Assembly (NCBI GenBank): GCA_014773175.1
Contig: VXCM01003229.1
Span: 39,390 to 103,389 of the forward strand
Direction: 5' to 3'
Origin: Lucifuga dentata
Taxonomy: Eukaryota; Chordata; Actinopteri; Ophidiiformes; Bythitidae
Length of the DNA stretch: 64,000 nt
Shown here piece after piece: positions 12,737-23,800 of the stretch. A model generated the notes under the pieces. The model searched no databases. It saw only the letters and a list, made by a program, of their open reading frames with translations, and had not been told where the DNA came from. Position 1 is the stretch's first letter. Each line of letters opens with the position of its first letter. The position numbers were made by a program, and so were the translations under genes.

Positions 12737-13611
12737 AGACAAACTGGGGTCAGTCAGAAGTTGAAGAGAAGATTTAATGTGTGTGGAACGGAGAGAATTG
12801 CTGCATCACAGAGCATCTTAATATATTACAACTTCCTTACTAAGCAAGTAGTTGTATTGTGTAGACATATTACATCACAGGAAAACAACCAGGAAAAAAT
12901 GTGTAAAACAGGCTAAATCACAATATTATGATAATCATCATCACTAACTATATTTATTCTTATAACGTATTGCTTGATTAAGTACCACCTCTGCGCAAAA
13001 CAAAATATCAAAGTGACCAACAACCTCACCCATTCTTTTGTAAATTATTTGCTATAATAACACAATTTCCATAGATTTAAACTATTTTGACTGTCTATAG
13101 AAATTTCCAGGGCCATCTAGCACACCATCAGTGGGAGCTTCAACTACCACCAGTGGTACATGTACCACAGTTTGAGAACCACTCTGCTTGACTACTTCTG
13201 CCTGGCTTTCACCTGGCTAGTTGTGACACATCCCAAACCCTGTTGCAGTGTTGCCCAACTAGTTTTCCCCCAAGGGCCAAATTATGTCAAGCAAAGCATG
13301 CCAAGCCCCCCCCAGTACAGTGGGTAGTTGTCTGTTGGAGCCAATTAACACTCACAACAATTAAAGTCAAATCCAGCTCTGCAGTGAGGTCAATTGATGC
13401 AATGCTGCTAATCTTTGGATTCTACCAACAGGAATGCATTCGACAGGAAGCACATCTCTGCAAAGTCCCAACACGGTCAGCTCAGGTGTTGTTACGTAAT
13501 ACACACGCACTTTGCAGAAATTGTTAAAAAAAAAAAAAAGCATTAAACAAACACCTGCTTAAACACACACACACACACACACACATCTCTGTCTCACTGA
13601 CAGATACTTAC
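12737..13611 (-). other. Non-coding tef intron with repeat debris
   Basis: The stretch 13130-13340 resembles degraded hAT-type fish repeats (a TTTGAGAACCACT motif and a GTTGCCCAACTAG stretch). A CA repeat lies at 13565-13585. No gene was recognised. Confidence 0.45.
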
Positions 13612-13687
13612 TGTTGTCATCAAAGGTCGGGTAAGAAAACGGAAATTCAAGAATAGTCTTAAAAATCTCCGGGATCTCTGTAGTCAT
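13612..13687 (-). CDS. tef: Alternative first coding exon of tef (short N-terminus isoform)
   Basis: The minus strand has an ATG at 13687 opening a 25-codon frame that starts MTTEIPEIFKTILEFPF, followed by one base and a perfect GTAAGT donor. The phase (1) is exactly that of tef exon 1, so splicing to 6666 gives Asn-Asn-Thr-Asp-Lys-Glu-Lys in frame and a 305-residue protein. I recall that mammalian TEF has a second isoform with a short alternative start of similar character (PEVLKSLLE-like). The phase match, donor and resemblance make this the second tef promoter. The exon was found by reading the sequence and is too short for routine ORF calls. Confidence 0.78.
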
Positions 13688-14010
13688 GTTTGTTACCTTA
13701 AACTTATTTGTTTAAAAACAAAAAAAACGCTTCGAAGCCACACGCCTGATATGAATGGAGCTCAATAAGGAGAACCATCCGATTAAAATAAAAAAGAAAC
13801 TTCCGGAAGTCGATCACATGCCTCTGACGGCTCCAAAAAGCGCTTCAGAAACTCAAAAACTTCAACTCTGCACGGGTTACTTAACAGACCCTCCGCTCCC
13901 TGCAGCCAATCAGCAGCGCGCTCTCTCTGGGCGTACGACACGGCAAAGACGGAAAGAGCAGCGATTGGTCTTTACAGATATTCGTCACAGCGGTACCAGC
14001 CAATCCCAGG
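13688..14010 (-). promoter_or_regulatory. Upstream tef promoter with three CCAAT boxes
   Basis: The region just upstream of the alternative first exon is CpG-richer than its surroundings. It holds CCAAT at 13906-13910, ATTGG at 13964-13968 and CCAAT at 14000-14004, the spacing expected for NF-Y binding. This supports a real promoter for the short isoform. Confidence 0.55.
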
Positions 14011-14261
14011 CCGAGTTGGTATTGCTAAAGGTGAACGCTCATGCAGCAGATTGTTATGGAATAAAACAGGGAGATTTCACATTGGTTCCCTGCTGCTCAT
14101 TTCGACTCAGAAAGGATCTAGAATGATCCTGGAGATCCAGAATGTTCTTCTACAACCACGAAGACACATTAATCTATTTTGTTACGCTTAATTAAACAGA
14201 TTAATGCATTACATCGATTCAGATCAGAGTACTAATGTGCTGATTCTAATCAGCTCGTCGT

Positions 14262-14304
14262 CACGTGTTATTCTTTTTGTTACGGGCTCTCACACAGACA
14301 CGTG
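14262..14304. promoter_or_regulatory. Paired CACGTG E-boxes upstream of tef
   Basis: Perfect E-boxes lie at 14262-14267 and 14299-14304, about 0.6 kb upstream of the alternative tef start codon. CLOCK/BMAL dimers bind CACGTG, and tef is a clock output gene in fish. Occupancy is inferred. Confidence 0.45.
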
Positions 14305-14318
14305 ACTACCTCTTTTTT

Positions 14319-14814
14319 TTAAAGGACTATGCTGGTGGCTTTGCATATTTGAGCCCAGTATATTGTATATGTACAACCTGCATACACGTCACCTTACTGA
14401 CAGCCTTTTCCAAAATATACTACTGGAACAGTAAATATCTTTTTTTCCCCTATATTCCAGACTGCCATTGGTTTTACTTCATTCCAGTACATTATTAAAA
14501 TCAACTTTAGAGACTTGAAACATGCTTGAGATACGTAATCCACCACAGTAAACATGATGTCTATTCTTTTTTTTTTTGGTCAAAGTAACTTCAATCAGTC
14601 CAACATGGAGCTGTACAGAAGACAAGTATGTCTCAGCCAGTCCCAGGAGAAGACTTTTTACCAAGAAATTAAAAATAAATGTCCCTTCTATACATGTGAG
14701 CAGGTGAAACATTGAATTTTAAGGTGTTTGTATCACCTGAACATTTGATTTTGAAAGATTAGGAAATCTGGCAAAATAACAGAAAAACTAAAATACAGTT
14801 GAGGGCCTTTAAAA
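14319..14814. mobile_element. TTAA-flanked MITE, older subfamily, internally deleted
   Basis: The left end TTAAAGGACTATGCTGGTGG is followed by family sequence with GAGCCCAGTATA. The right end is truncated to GGGCCTTTAAA. Confidence 0.65.
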
Positions 14815-14895
14815 AAAGTATTATGACCAAAATTATATGCTTGAAAAAAAAAAGAAAAAAAAAGAAAAACAATACACATATTCTAAAACAATCTG

Positions 14896-14901
14896 TTTAT
14901 T
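14896..14901 (-). terminator. Candidate poly(A) signal of a minus-strand transcript, perhaps zc3h7b
   Basis: The minus strand reads AATAAA. The unique, AT-rich, low-repeat stretch 14902-18840 upstream of it resembles a long 3'UTR, but its connection to zc3h7b is unproven. Confidence 0.3.
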
Positions 14902-17900
14902 AAATGCTTTCAAGAGATTTGGTCCATTGTGTGATCATGAACTTTAAACCAGGGAGGAGAAAAAAGAAAACAAAGTCAGGAAGATAAAACAAAAAGACAA
15001 CAAAATGGAAAAATACAGTACAAAAAGAGGCCTTTTTTTCAACTTCTTACAGCCCTGGTTTCTTTATTCCAGTTGTTGAAAACAATTCAATTAACCATTA
15101 AATTTTAACTGAATGACACCACACTCAGTAAGATTTGTGTGGCTGTGTAGGTGTGTGTTGGTGCTGGGAATCAAATGACACAAACTGTATCTGCATATTT
15201 GCTAGCAGGACGGGAGAGAGGCGCGTCATGTTAGTTAAACCGTGTCGTTTTGTTCCACTGCAGCAGGAAGAACATCTGCATTTAGGAACCACAACTGAAG
15301 CACAAACTCGGGTCGGAGTGATGCTAAAGCCAGATAAGGCACCGCTCTGTTTTCCACGCTTCTGTGGAAGGAACAAATCCTTATCTACGTTTCAGCTGCC
15401 AAATATATCTGGCTTTGCATGATCAGGATGTGAAGACAAAAAAAGTGTTTGTAAATATCAAACGTGCACATTTGATAACAATATGCAAAATCAATATGCA
15501 AATCTGAATGAGCTGTAGAGTCTCAAAGCTTTTGGCCTCAAGAGTTTCACAAGTCTGCCAACCCTCTGTCACTTTTTTCAGCATAAAATAGCAGTAAAAT
15601 GGTGTTTGGTATTGTCGGCTCAGAAGAACATCACCTTACATCTAAGACAGGGAATCTCAACCAATAGTGATGAGTAATACGTAGACTTTTTGAACAGTTA
15701 AATGTAAGGATAAAGCAACAGCAACCTGCTTCCCCTGAGTTTGTGTCACGATCACCATCCACCTTCCTTTAACAACACACACACACACACATACACAGAA
15801 CATGCAGCGCAGGAACCCACGGATTTCTCTTTTCCTGTGTGTCACATCTATTCATCAACACTATCCTTTCTCCAACAATGGAAGAGCGGCCTCGCCTCAA
15901 ACGCTCGGATAAATACTTCCTGGTAAATGAACACCAACAAATGTTAACGACAGTGTTTGAGCCAAAAATGAAGGTTTGCCTTGTTTTTGGCCGACGGCTG
16001 GTGTTAAATATTTAAATATGCTACAGCTGACAACATGAATGTCAAAGAGCATTTGGGATCTCCTATTACCTTTCCGGTCTCAACCCAACAACCTTTAACG
16101 AAACGGGACAACTTTTCCACTGCCACAGAAAAAAAAAAACTCCACCATCTCTTATCTAAATTACATCATAAGGGAGTCTAAGTATTATTATAGGTATCAG
16201 ATATCATATACCGTATATAGTGAGTAGGATTATACAATAGCAGTATGTATCATCTTATAGATGTAATATATTGAATAAGGCTATAAGGGAGTATATAGGC
16301 TTCTATGTATGCTTTAGTTTCATTCATCAACTGTCACTTTAAATTTAAATTAATTTTTTTTCTTTGGCCTTTGCCCAAACAACCCTAAATCCTCCAAACA
16401 GCTCAGATAACATTAACATCCTGTTTAATGTTCTGACAGCAGGTTTCAATCCTTAATCTGCTCGCTGCACTGCTGCATACACAGAAGCATATTTACTGTT
16501 AATTATTATATTCATACATGGATACATATATAAAGAGAGAGTTATACATTGCAATTAACATACATATATCAATAGCGTATAGAAGAGAAATAGAAATAGT
16601 CAATAGATAGCAATCATTATGTCATCATATTCATCATAATACTAGGAGTAGTAATACAATCCCTCAAAGAAGCTAATCCTGGGCCGTTCCAGACGTTTCT
16701 AAAACGCTGAACTTAGGGTCAATCCACACCAGCTGTTTCATGAAGTGACTTTTTAGGAGCCTGATGATAAAGATGTTGAGGTCTTTGGCGTCGCATCAAT
16801 CTCTCCATTTTGAGTTGAGACGGATGGAGTACAGACAAAGCTGCGACATCACGAAACACAAGATTTTTTGTTTAATGATCTCGTCTAGAGGTAAAAATGT
16901 CTTTACAGTTTCTGCTGCTCCGAAGCTAACAAGCCGGTCGTGTTTCATGATACGGTTTGACTGTCATGTTCGCAATTCAAGGAGTTTAAGCTAATTTCTT
17001 GATTTTATGTTTGCTAAATGCTATGAATGTTAAACCAGTGTGACTTCTTTGAGATTTTTTTTTTATTTATTTATACATGCATTTTAACTAAACAAGTCAC
17101 AAGTTGCGTGGCTGACTCCATGTCTACTTATCAGATCTCAGTGTAAAGATTTAACCCTCAGTCATCCGTTTCTTCATCCTTAAACCAAAATTAAATCAAC
17201 CTGAGCTCCAATCTCTTCTTGCAAACCCCGTCTGGAACGGCCCACACAGAAGGAAAAATTCAAAAACAAAAAAGAATCATAACAAAAATTACTATAGTCA
17301 TCTAATTCAGCGATACATGTCATATAGCAATACCTCAATGACAAGAAGTTCTCCTATGTCAATACAAGTTTCAGGTTATATATTTAATTAAGCTTAACTG
17401 CTAAGTCATCATTTATTATTAGTAGTATACTGATATTTGTAAATATGTATAATGTGTATAAGTATCTGAATATAGACATACCTCCATCATGTCTCTGTCC
17501 TTATTAGAGGCTAGAATAAGACTGCAACAGATGTCTTGCCTTTCTGTGCGCACTTGTTTTTGCATGTGTGTGTGTGTGTGTGTGAGTGTGTTGTTTATAG
17601 GCACAATGTATGGCGCTAATCATTTCCCTGTGTTAAGCTGGCAGGTTTCTGGTTTCCCATAATGACACATTTATCTTCGGGGCGACCGTTAGCTTCTGGA
17701 TGTCAGGGATTTCCATTTGAAGGCTTCGGTAGCACTTTTTGTTTTCAGCGCGATAATGACCCTACTTCAACTGAAGATGTGACCAACCTGCTCTTACTTT
17801 ACTTTGAATTTATCTTTATAATCTCAGAAATGTCCATAGAAAAATATATTTTAATCATATATCCTTGAGCTTCAGTTTTGCCTTAACTCATTTTGTTACG

Positions 17901-19003
17901 AACCTTTTTTTCTTACATTAACATAGAGCGTTTTTCTTCTCAGCACTCATTCTGGTCACTATGCTTCAGTCACGTGGGTTATTATATTTGAATGTTATCT
18001 GTCATCTGAGCTGATTTCATTCTGAAAGCAGCTCTAATCAAACAGCTAAGCCGCTTACTAGTGCTGTTACATTTATGTGATATTAATAACCCGTCAGTTG
18101 CTTTGGCAGAAATTGTGTCAAGCTGTTTGCTTTGTGCGCTTTCGCTGCTGAAGCTGCGGCTTGTTAGATGTAGCTGATGAGATTTATGTGAATTTATGTT
18201 TTTGATTTATCACATTTTCAGCTTTCTTACATGCCTTGAGAAACTTAAACTCAAGTTTGTGTGGTTTGTTGACATTAGTTGACAGCAAACAAGTTGTGTG
18301 TTTGTCACTGCTCATCCCATGCAGGACCGGTTGGGATAGCTATCTAAGGGCCTGCTGGAAAATGGTGAAATCAAACAGGTTTGGTTTGGTTTGTATAATT
18401 ACATACATTCCACAACCATAAAATATCTAAATGACTGATTTCCTTGTTTTAAAGGCCTGTGCAGGCGTTACATTCATAGCTATTCTACCAATATGGCAGA
18501 CAATATAACAAGGAAGTTCAACTCCGACTGGAGAAAAAAAAAAAAAATTACGCTCAAAAATCACTAATCCCCAGATAATTATTTCATCCAAATAATTTTT
18601 ATCTGCATATGAAGGAGAGTAGGACTTGGCTGTCACAGAGCTTAATGAGGCGTGTCCAGCAAGTTCCTCTTTATGCTGCTAAATTTGGAGGCTCTTCAGT
18701 TTTACCTGGCTTTGACAGCACTGAGGACACACCGCCGTTAAAACGCCACGAGTGTCAGAGCGCCGTGCTTCAAGGGAGTTTTGAGTTGATAAGCATTTAG
18801 TAGCTGCGACCAGCGCGGCCAACCGAGCATCGTTTCAGTGCTGCTTTCTTAAATAAAGTGGCGCCTGGTGGACACGGAACCTCGGCGTGAAGAAGCGACG
18901 TGCCACTTCAGTCTAACATGGGAACACGAGCTGCTCATTTTAGTCAGAGCAAAACATAAAAGGGATTCCTGCGGTATCGTCTGCTGAGGGGAACAGCAGC
19001 ACG

Positions 19004-19040
<37 letters not shown>

Positions 19041-19891
19041 ACGTGGAAGCTAAGTCCTACCTTTTCACAAACAAAGCTTTTCTTTTTGATTACTAGTGCC
19101 TGTGATCTATGTATTATATTGTGTCTGCACGTGTGTGTGTGTGTGCATATGGGGGGTATATGATCATCCATGCTCCCACACTGCGGGCTACATTCTAGAT
19201 GTGGTCAGACTGTTGTGACAAGATAACAGACTGTTGAGTAGTAGCTGGTGGGTCAGGCCCGTCTCTCTGTGGGGGTGGGNTGACAAGATAACAGACTGTT
19301 GAGTAGTAGCTGGTGGGTCAGGCCCGTCTCTCTGTGGGGGTGGGGTGGGCTTCTTGCCAGCGCAGCGTCACTCAGAGGTCGTCCCCGTCTGACAACCGTC
19401 TGCCTGCCTGAAGAAACATTTAACAGCACACCTGATCTGTTACTTATGGACACAAACACAGACCAACACCAATACTGATGTACACATAAGGTCCTTTTCC
19501 ACGACTGGGCTGATGAGTGCTGAGCCATGCCGAGCCGGCGGTCTGCTTCCTTTTCCATTACACTCGCAGCCGATGCTTTTTGCCCTGCTTTGATGAAAGG
19601 CCAAAGCCCTCAGCAGGGCCGTGCTGGCATATCGGTGCACCGATTGGCTCAAATGTGTGTCAACATTACAAGCGATAGGGGGACAGAAGTTGCGGGCGCC
19701 GTGTCTAGAAGCCCGGAGAATTTTCAGCGAATGTATCCAAATGATTTCTAACTTTATTATTTCTCATCCATGAATCAGATGGTGAACGAGATGCAAATGC
19801 TGAAAATCCAACAATTTTACGGATCATCTTTCAGGTGTGACAGTGATCAAATGGAAAACAATGCCTCTCCCAGAGGTCATCCACATGTTCT
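14902..19891 (-). other. tef-zc3h7b interval, no coding exon recognised
   Basis: About 5 kb of AT-rich sequence holding CA/GT tracts (15774-15796, 17564-17590), a 31-base A-run near 19009-19039 and a duplicated assembly join at 19216-19344. I looked on the minus strand for the zc3h7b C-terminal C2H2 and CCCH exons and saw none. Open frames here have no family resemblance. Confidence 0.5.
19216..19344. repeat. 64-bp direct repeat around a single N (assembly artefact)
   Basis: Bases 19216-19279 and 19281-19344 are the same, with N at 19280. Confidence 0.85.
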
Positions 19892-20483
19892 GTTAAAGGA
19901 CCATACCAGCCATTTTGCATATTCGAGCCTAATATATTCAATTTTCATACATAACATTACATTACTGACAATCATTTCCCAAAGAATAAAAATGTATTTC
20001 AGCTTTCCTGATATTTTGCAAAATCTCTTAACTTTTTAAGATCAAATTTTCAAGCGATACACCCACCTTAAAAATCCATGTTTCTCCTGCTAATAATAAA
20101 ATTTATGACGTCACTGTTGCTTAAACTTTTTGATAAACGCAGGTCTTCTTTTGGGACTATATTCCCTGATGGAGGCATACATTCACTCCACGCTTTTTAT
20201 TATGCTTAAATACTAAAATTATGTGACTTCTAAAAAAACCTGAATACACGTCTTGTTGGTGATGATGGATTACCTATCCCAAGAACGTTTCAAGTATTAA
20301 CAAGTTGATTTTAATAGCGTACCAGAATGAACTGAAACCAATGGAGGTCTGGAAGGTAGGAAAAACATTTTTAATTCACCATTCCAGTAGTATGCTTTGG
20401 GAAATGATTGTCAGTAATGTTACATGTATGAAAATTGAATATATTAGGCTCAAACATGCAGAATGGGTGGTATGGTCCTTTAA
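19892..20483. mobile_element. TTAA-flanked MITE, copy 2
   Basis: The ends TTAAAGGACCATACCAGCC and TATGGTCCTTTAA are inverted repeats. The interior runs opposite to copy 1. The element lies just beyond the last recognised zc3h7b exon. Confidence 0.87.
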
Positions 20484-20801
20484 TGAAGATGCTTTTTTTT
20501 TAATGAAACTGCTTTTCAGCACAACGTTTCAAAAAAAGTTCAAAGCGTCAGAAAGCCTTTCTTGATCATCACAAATGTGGAAAAAAACAAAGAAAAAAAA
20601 AACATTAACAGGTGTTTCGTGGGTCTCTGCAGGCTGCTTCAGAGACCCAGACAAGCCTTAGACTTCAGTCCACCCTCTCGCTGAAGATGGGTGTGTTAGG
20701 GACCGGCTTGGTACGGCTGAGGGAGGATTCACCAGCAGTGGAAAAAACACCAACAGATGTGCTGAAATAAGGGTCAGCAGGTCTCTGCTGTGTTTTTGTT
20801 G

Positions 20802-20816
20802 TCAGGAGCCACTCAC
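20802..20816 (-). other. Possible read-through terminus of zc3h7b
   Basis: If the GTGAGT donor after the last recognised exon is not used, translation adds Val-Ser-Gly-Ser and stops at TGA (20802-20804). This gives a protein of 898 residues lacking the usual C-terminal fingers. Splicing to the acceptor-like TTATTTCAG near 20765 gives a stop after ten residues. Confidence 0.3.
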
Positions 20817-23800
20817 CATGGTTTCGGTGTAATCTGCTGTTATGGTGACCTGCTTGTCCTCTGGGGGCGGGGTCACGGCAGAGCTGTCTGTACGCCTGCT
20901 CTGATTGGTGAGCTGCAGCCACAGTTCATACATCTGCTGCATGTCTCTCACTGTGGACGATGGAGGAGAAGAGAGTGAGAGAGTGAGAGCGCGAAAACGA
21001 CCTCGGCGACTTTCAGTTTGGACTTTGTGTTGCAGTAATCAGAGCAGACATGAAGTGTGTGGAGGCACTTTGCTCAAAACTCAACATAATTACCTTTAGC
21101 TGGACTGTAATTATGGGCAAGAGGACAATTAGAAACAGAAAAGAACCAGATTAACAAGCCTGAATAGAAGACACATCGTGTTTTCATTATTTTACTAAAT
21201 TTATACATTAAAAGAATATGGCATAATAAAATAAAAAAAGACAAAATAAACAGGATTATGTTATTGCCAAATTTAGATTTAAAATGTTAAAATTAGTTTT
21301 AGAATTTTGTTATAAATAGTTACATCTATATAAAACCAATCAGTCAAACTTTACAGCTCATGATAATGAGCTCTAATGATAATAACTTCCCCCTTGTCTT
21401 AAAGGACCATACCATCCATTTTGCATGTTTGAGCCTAATATATTCAATTTTCATACATGTAACGTTACTGACCATCATTTCCCAAAGCATAAAACCGTAT
21501 TTCAGCTTTCCTGATATTTTGCAAAATCTCTTAATCTTTTAAAATCAAATATTCAAGTGATACACCCACCTTAAAAATCCATGTTTCTCCTGCTAATAGT
21601 TACACAGCCTTATGAAGTCATGGTCGTTTAAATTTTTCCATAAACACAGGTCTTCTTTTGGGACTATATTCCCCGGTGGAGGCATACATTCACTCCACGC
21701 TTTTTATTGAGCTTAAACACTAAAATTACATAACTTCTAAAAAAACCTGAATACACGTCTTGTTGGTGATGATGGATTACCTATCCCAAGAACGTTTCAA
21801 GTATCAACAAGTTGGTTTTAATAACCAGAATGAACTGAAACCAATGGTGGTCTGGAAGGTAGGAAAAACATTTTTAATTCACATTTCCAGTAGTATGCTT
21901 TGGGAAATGATTGTCAGTAACGTTACATGTATGAAAATTGAATGTATTAGGCTCAAACATGCAGAATGGATGGTATGGTCCTTTAACAGAGATAATCCAT
22001 CAAATATCTTGGCAACAGGTAGTAGAACAGATCACACACAACTCTGCTTGTGTACTTTTTGGAATTGTAAATGTACTGATCGCTGAAGCGGTTCCAGATG
22101 TGCACAGGAGCTTACAGCTGTTGTTCTTCATGTATGTCCAGACGTCCCTTTCCTCCAGACTGTGAGCAAATGAACAGTTCCCAATGTAGTGGCACTTCTT
22201 CTGCTTCATTACATGGACACACATCTGGGAGACAAAAGAAGCAGTTCACACAGCGTGGACCAAAGCAGAACTATTATCCCAATCTTTAGCATGAAACACA
22301 ACCTCTTCTCTGGGATCAATCAAATCAGCATTGTGAAAACATTACAGTTCATAAGATTGTTTAATAGTTTCATGTTTCCTCGATGTGAACAGTCCTACTT
22401 GACAACATTCAACACATACTGCATGACTGAAGCACCATCAAACCAAGGAGGGCTTGGAAGACAGTATGTTGTAACGGCTCAACAGAAAAACAAAAGACAC
22501 ACTGAAGGGTGTGGAGGGAGTGACATCAGTGCAGGGGTGAAGAGGATTACAACACACCTGGCGTGGAGGACAGAAACGGATTCAGCTGCACTGAGCATGT
22601 GAGGACAGTGGAGGAACTCACGTCATATTGCTGAGGGTAGGTGCNGGATTCAGCTGCACTGAGCATGTGAGGACAGTGGAGGAACTCACGTCATATTGCT
22701 GAGGGTAGGTGCGGGAGAAGGGCAGGGGCCGAACGACAACCCACTTCTTCTTCTCAAATGATTTCACAAGCAGGACCCGTCGCTCCTTCGTCCAGCTAAA
22801 AACAAACAAAAACTCAGGATAAATCAGACAAACATTAGACCAGGGATGGGCAACTTTGATGAGGATGGGGGCCAATAAAATTTCATTCTCACAGTCAAAG
22901 GGCCACACATTAAATANCCCCCCCCCCGGACCTGACCTCTTTGCAACAAATGGCGACACAAATAAGCGGCATGGCATATATGCCAATATTCGGAGTGAAA
23001 CTATCATGTCAAAACTATTTACACTAGTTAAGACACGAATTTCTGACTCCTCGTCAAGAAAGTTTGGCAGCATGACAGGACATCAAGATGGATTCAGCAT
23101 CATCCAGTGATGATGANCGTCAAGAAAGTTTGGCAGCATGACAGGACATCAAGATGGATTCAGCATCATCCAGTGATGATGATCTGGTGCTGATCCTTCT
23201 GACAGAAAAGAAGAGAAAACGGTTGTGGATTCATCTGATTCTGGAGGGAAGGAAAGAAAACGAGGAGTTTCTCTGTCTGATACAGGAGCTGAAACTTTAC
23301 GCTTCAGATTCAGATTCAAGATTTCAGGATATCGGTGGGCCAGTCTGAACACGTCCTGGAGATGCGAGCTCCACATCTGAGAAGGCAGAGGACAAATTTC
23401 AGGGAGCCAACTGATCCAGAACAGTGTATGGCGGTATGTCTCAGGTCATATTAATATCTGAATGCAGTTTGTGAATGCAGTTTGGGCTCTCAGCGTGCTT
23501 TATGTCACTCTATAGACGCACGGAATGTGTGCTGGGGATGAACCGGGCCGTTGCGCATGCCGTGTCATTAAGCACAGGCTGCGTCTATAACCAAACTGTG
23601 CTCAGATGTGCACTGTCACCATCGTGACGTATGATGACAGTTTTGATTGGCTGATCCTCTCTTGCTGTAAGCGAAAGAAGGAGAAAAAAAAAAAAAAAAA
23701 AAAAAAAAAATCGACTTTGGGGCAAATAAAATAAATGCCACATTTTTGCAATGTGAAATTCTGTCTTGTATGTGTATATTCTCATTAACTGATGTAGTTT

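Larger units (their letters stand above)
22845..23600 (+). mobile_element. Degraded DNA transposon in a zc3h7b intron
   Basis: The stretch begins with a repeat-like motif (GACCAGGGATGGGCAACTTT at about 22840) and contains a PIF/Harbinger-type transposase remnant on the strand opposite to zc3h7b. It includes two assembly faults (N at 22917 in a C-run, and a 65-bp duplicated join at 23052-23182). The outer boundaries are uncertain. Confidence 0.5.

Noticed and set aside
20665..20764. Alternative terminal exon for zc3h7b ending PIFSERVD
   Set aside because: The acceptor would need phase 2, but the preceding exon ends in phase 0; in the correct phase it stops after ten residues.
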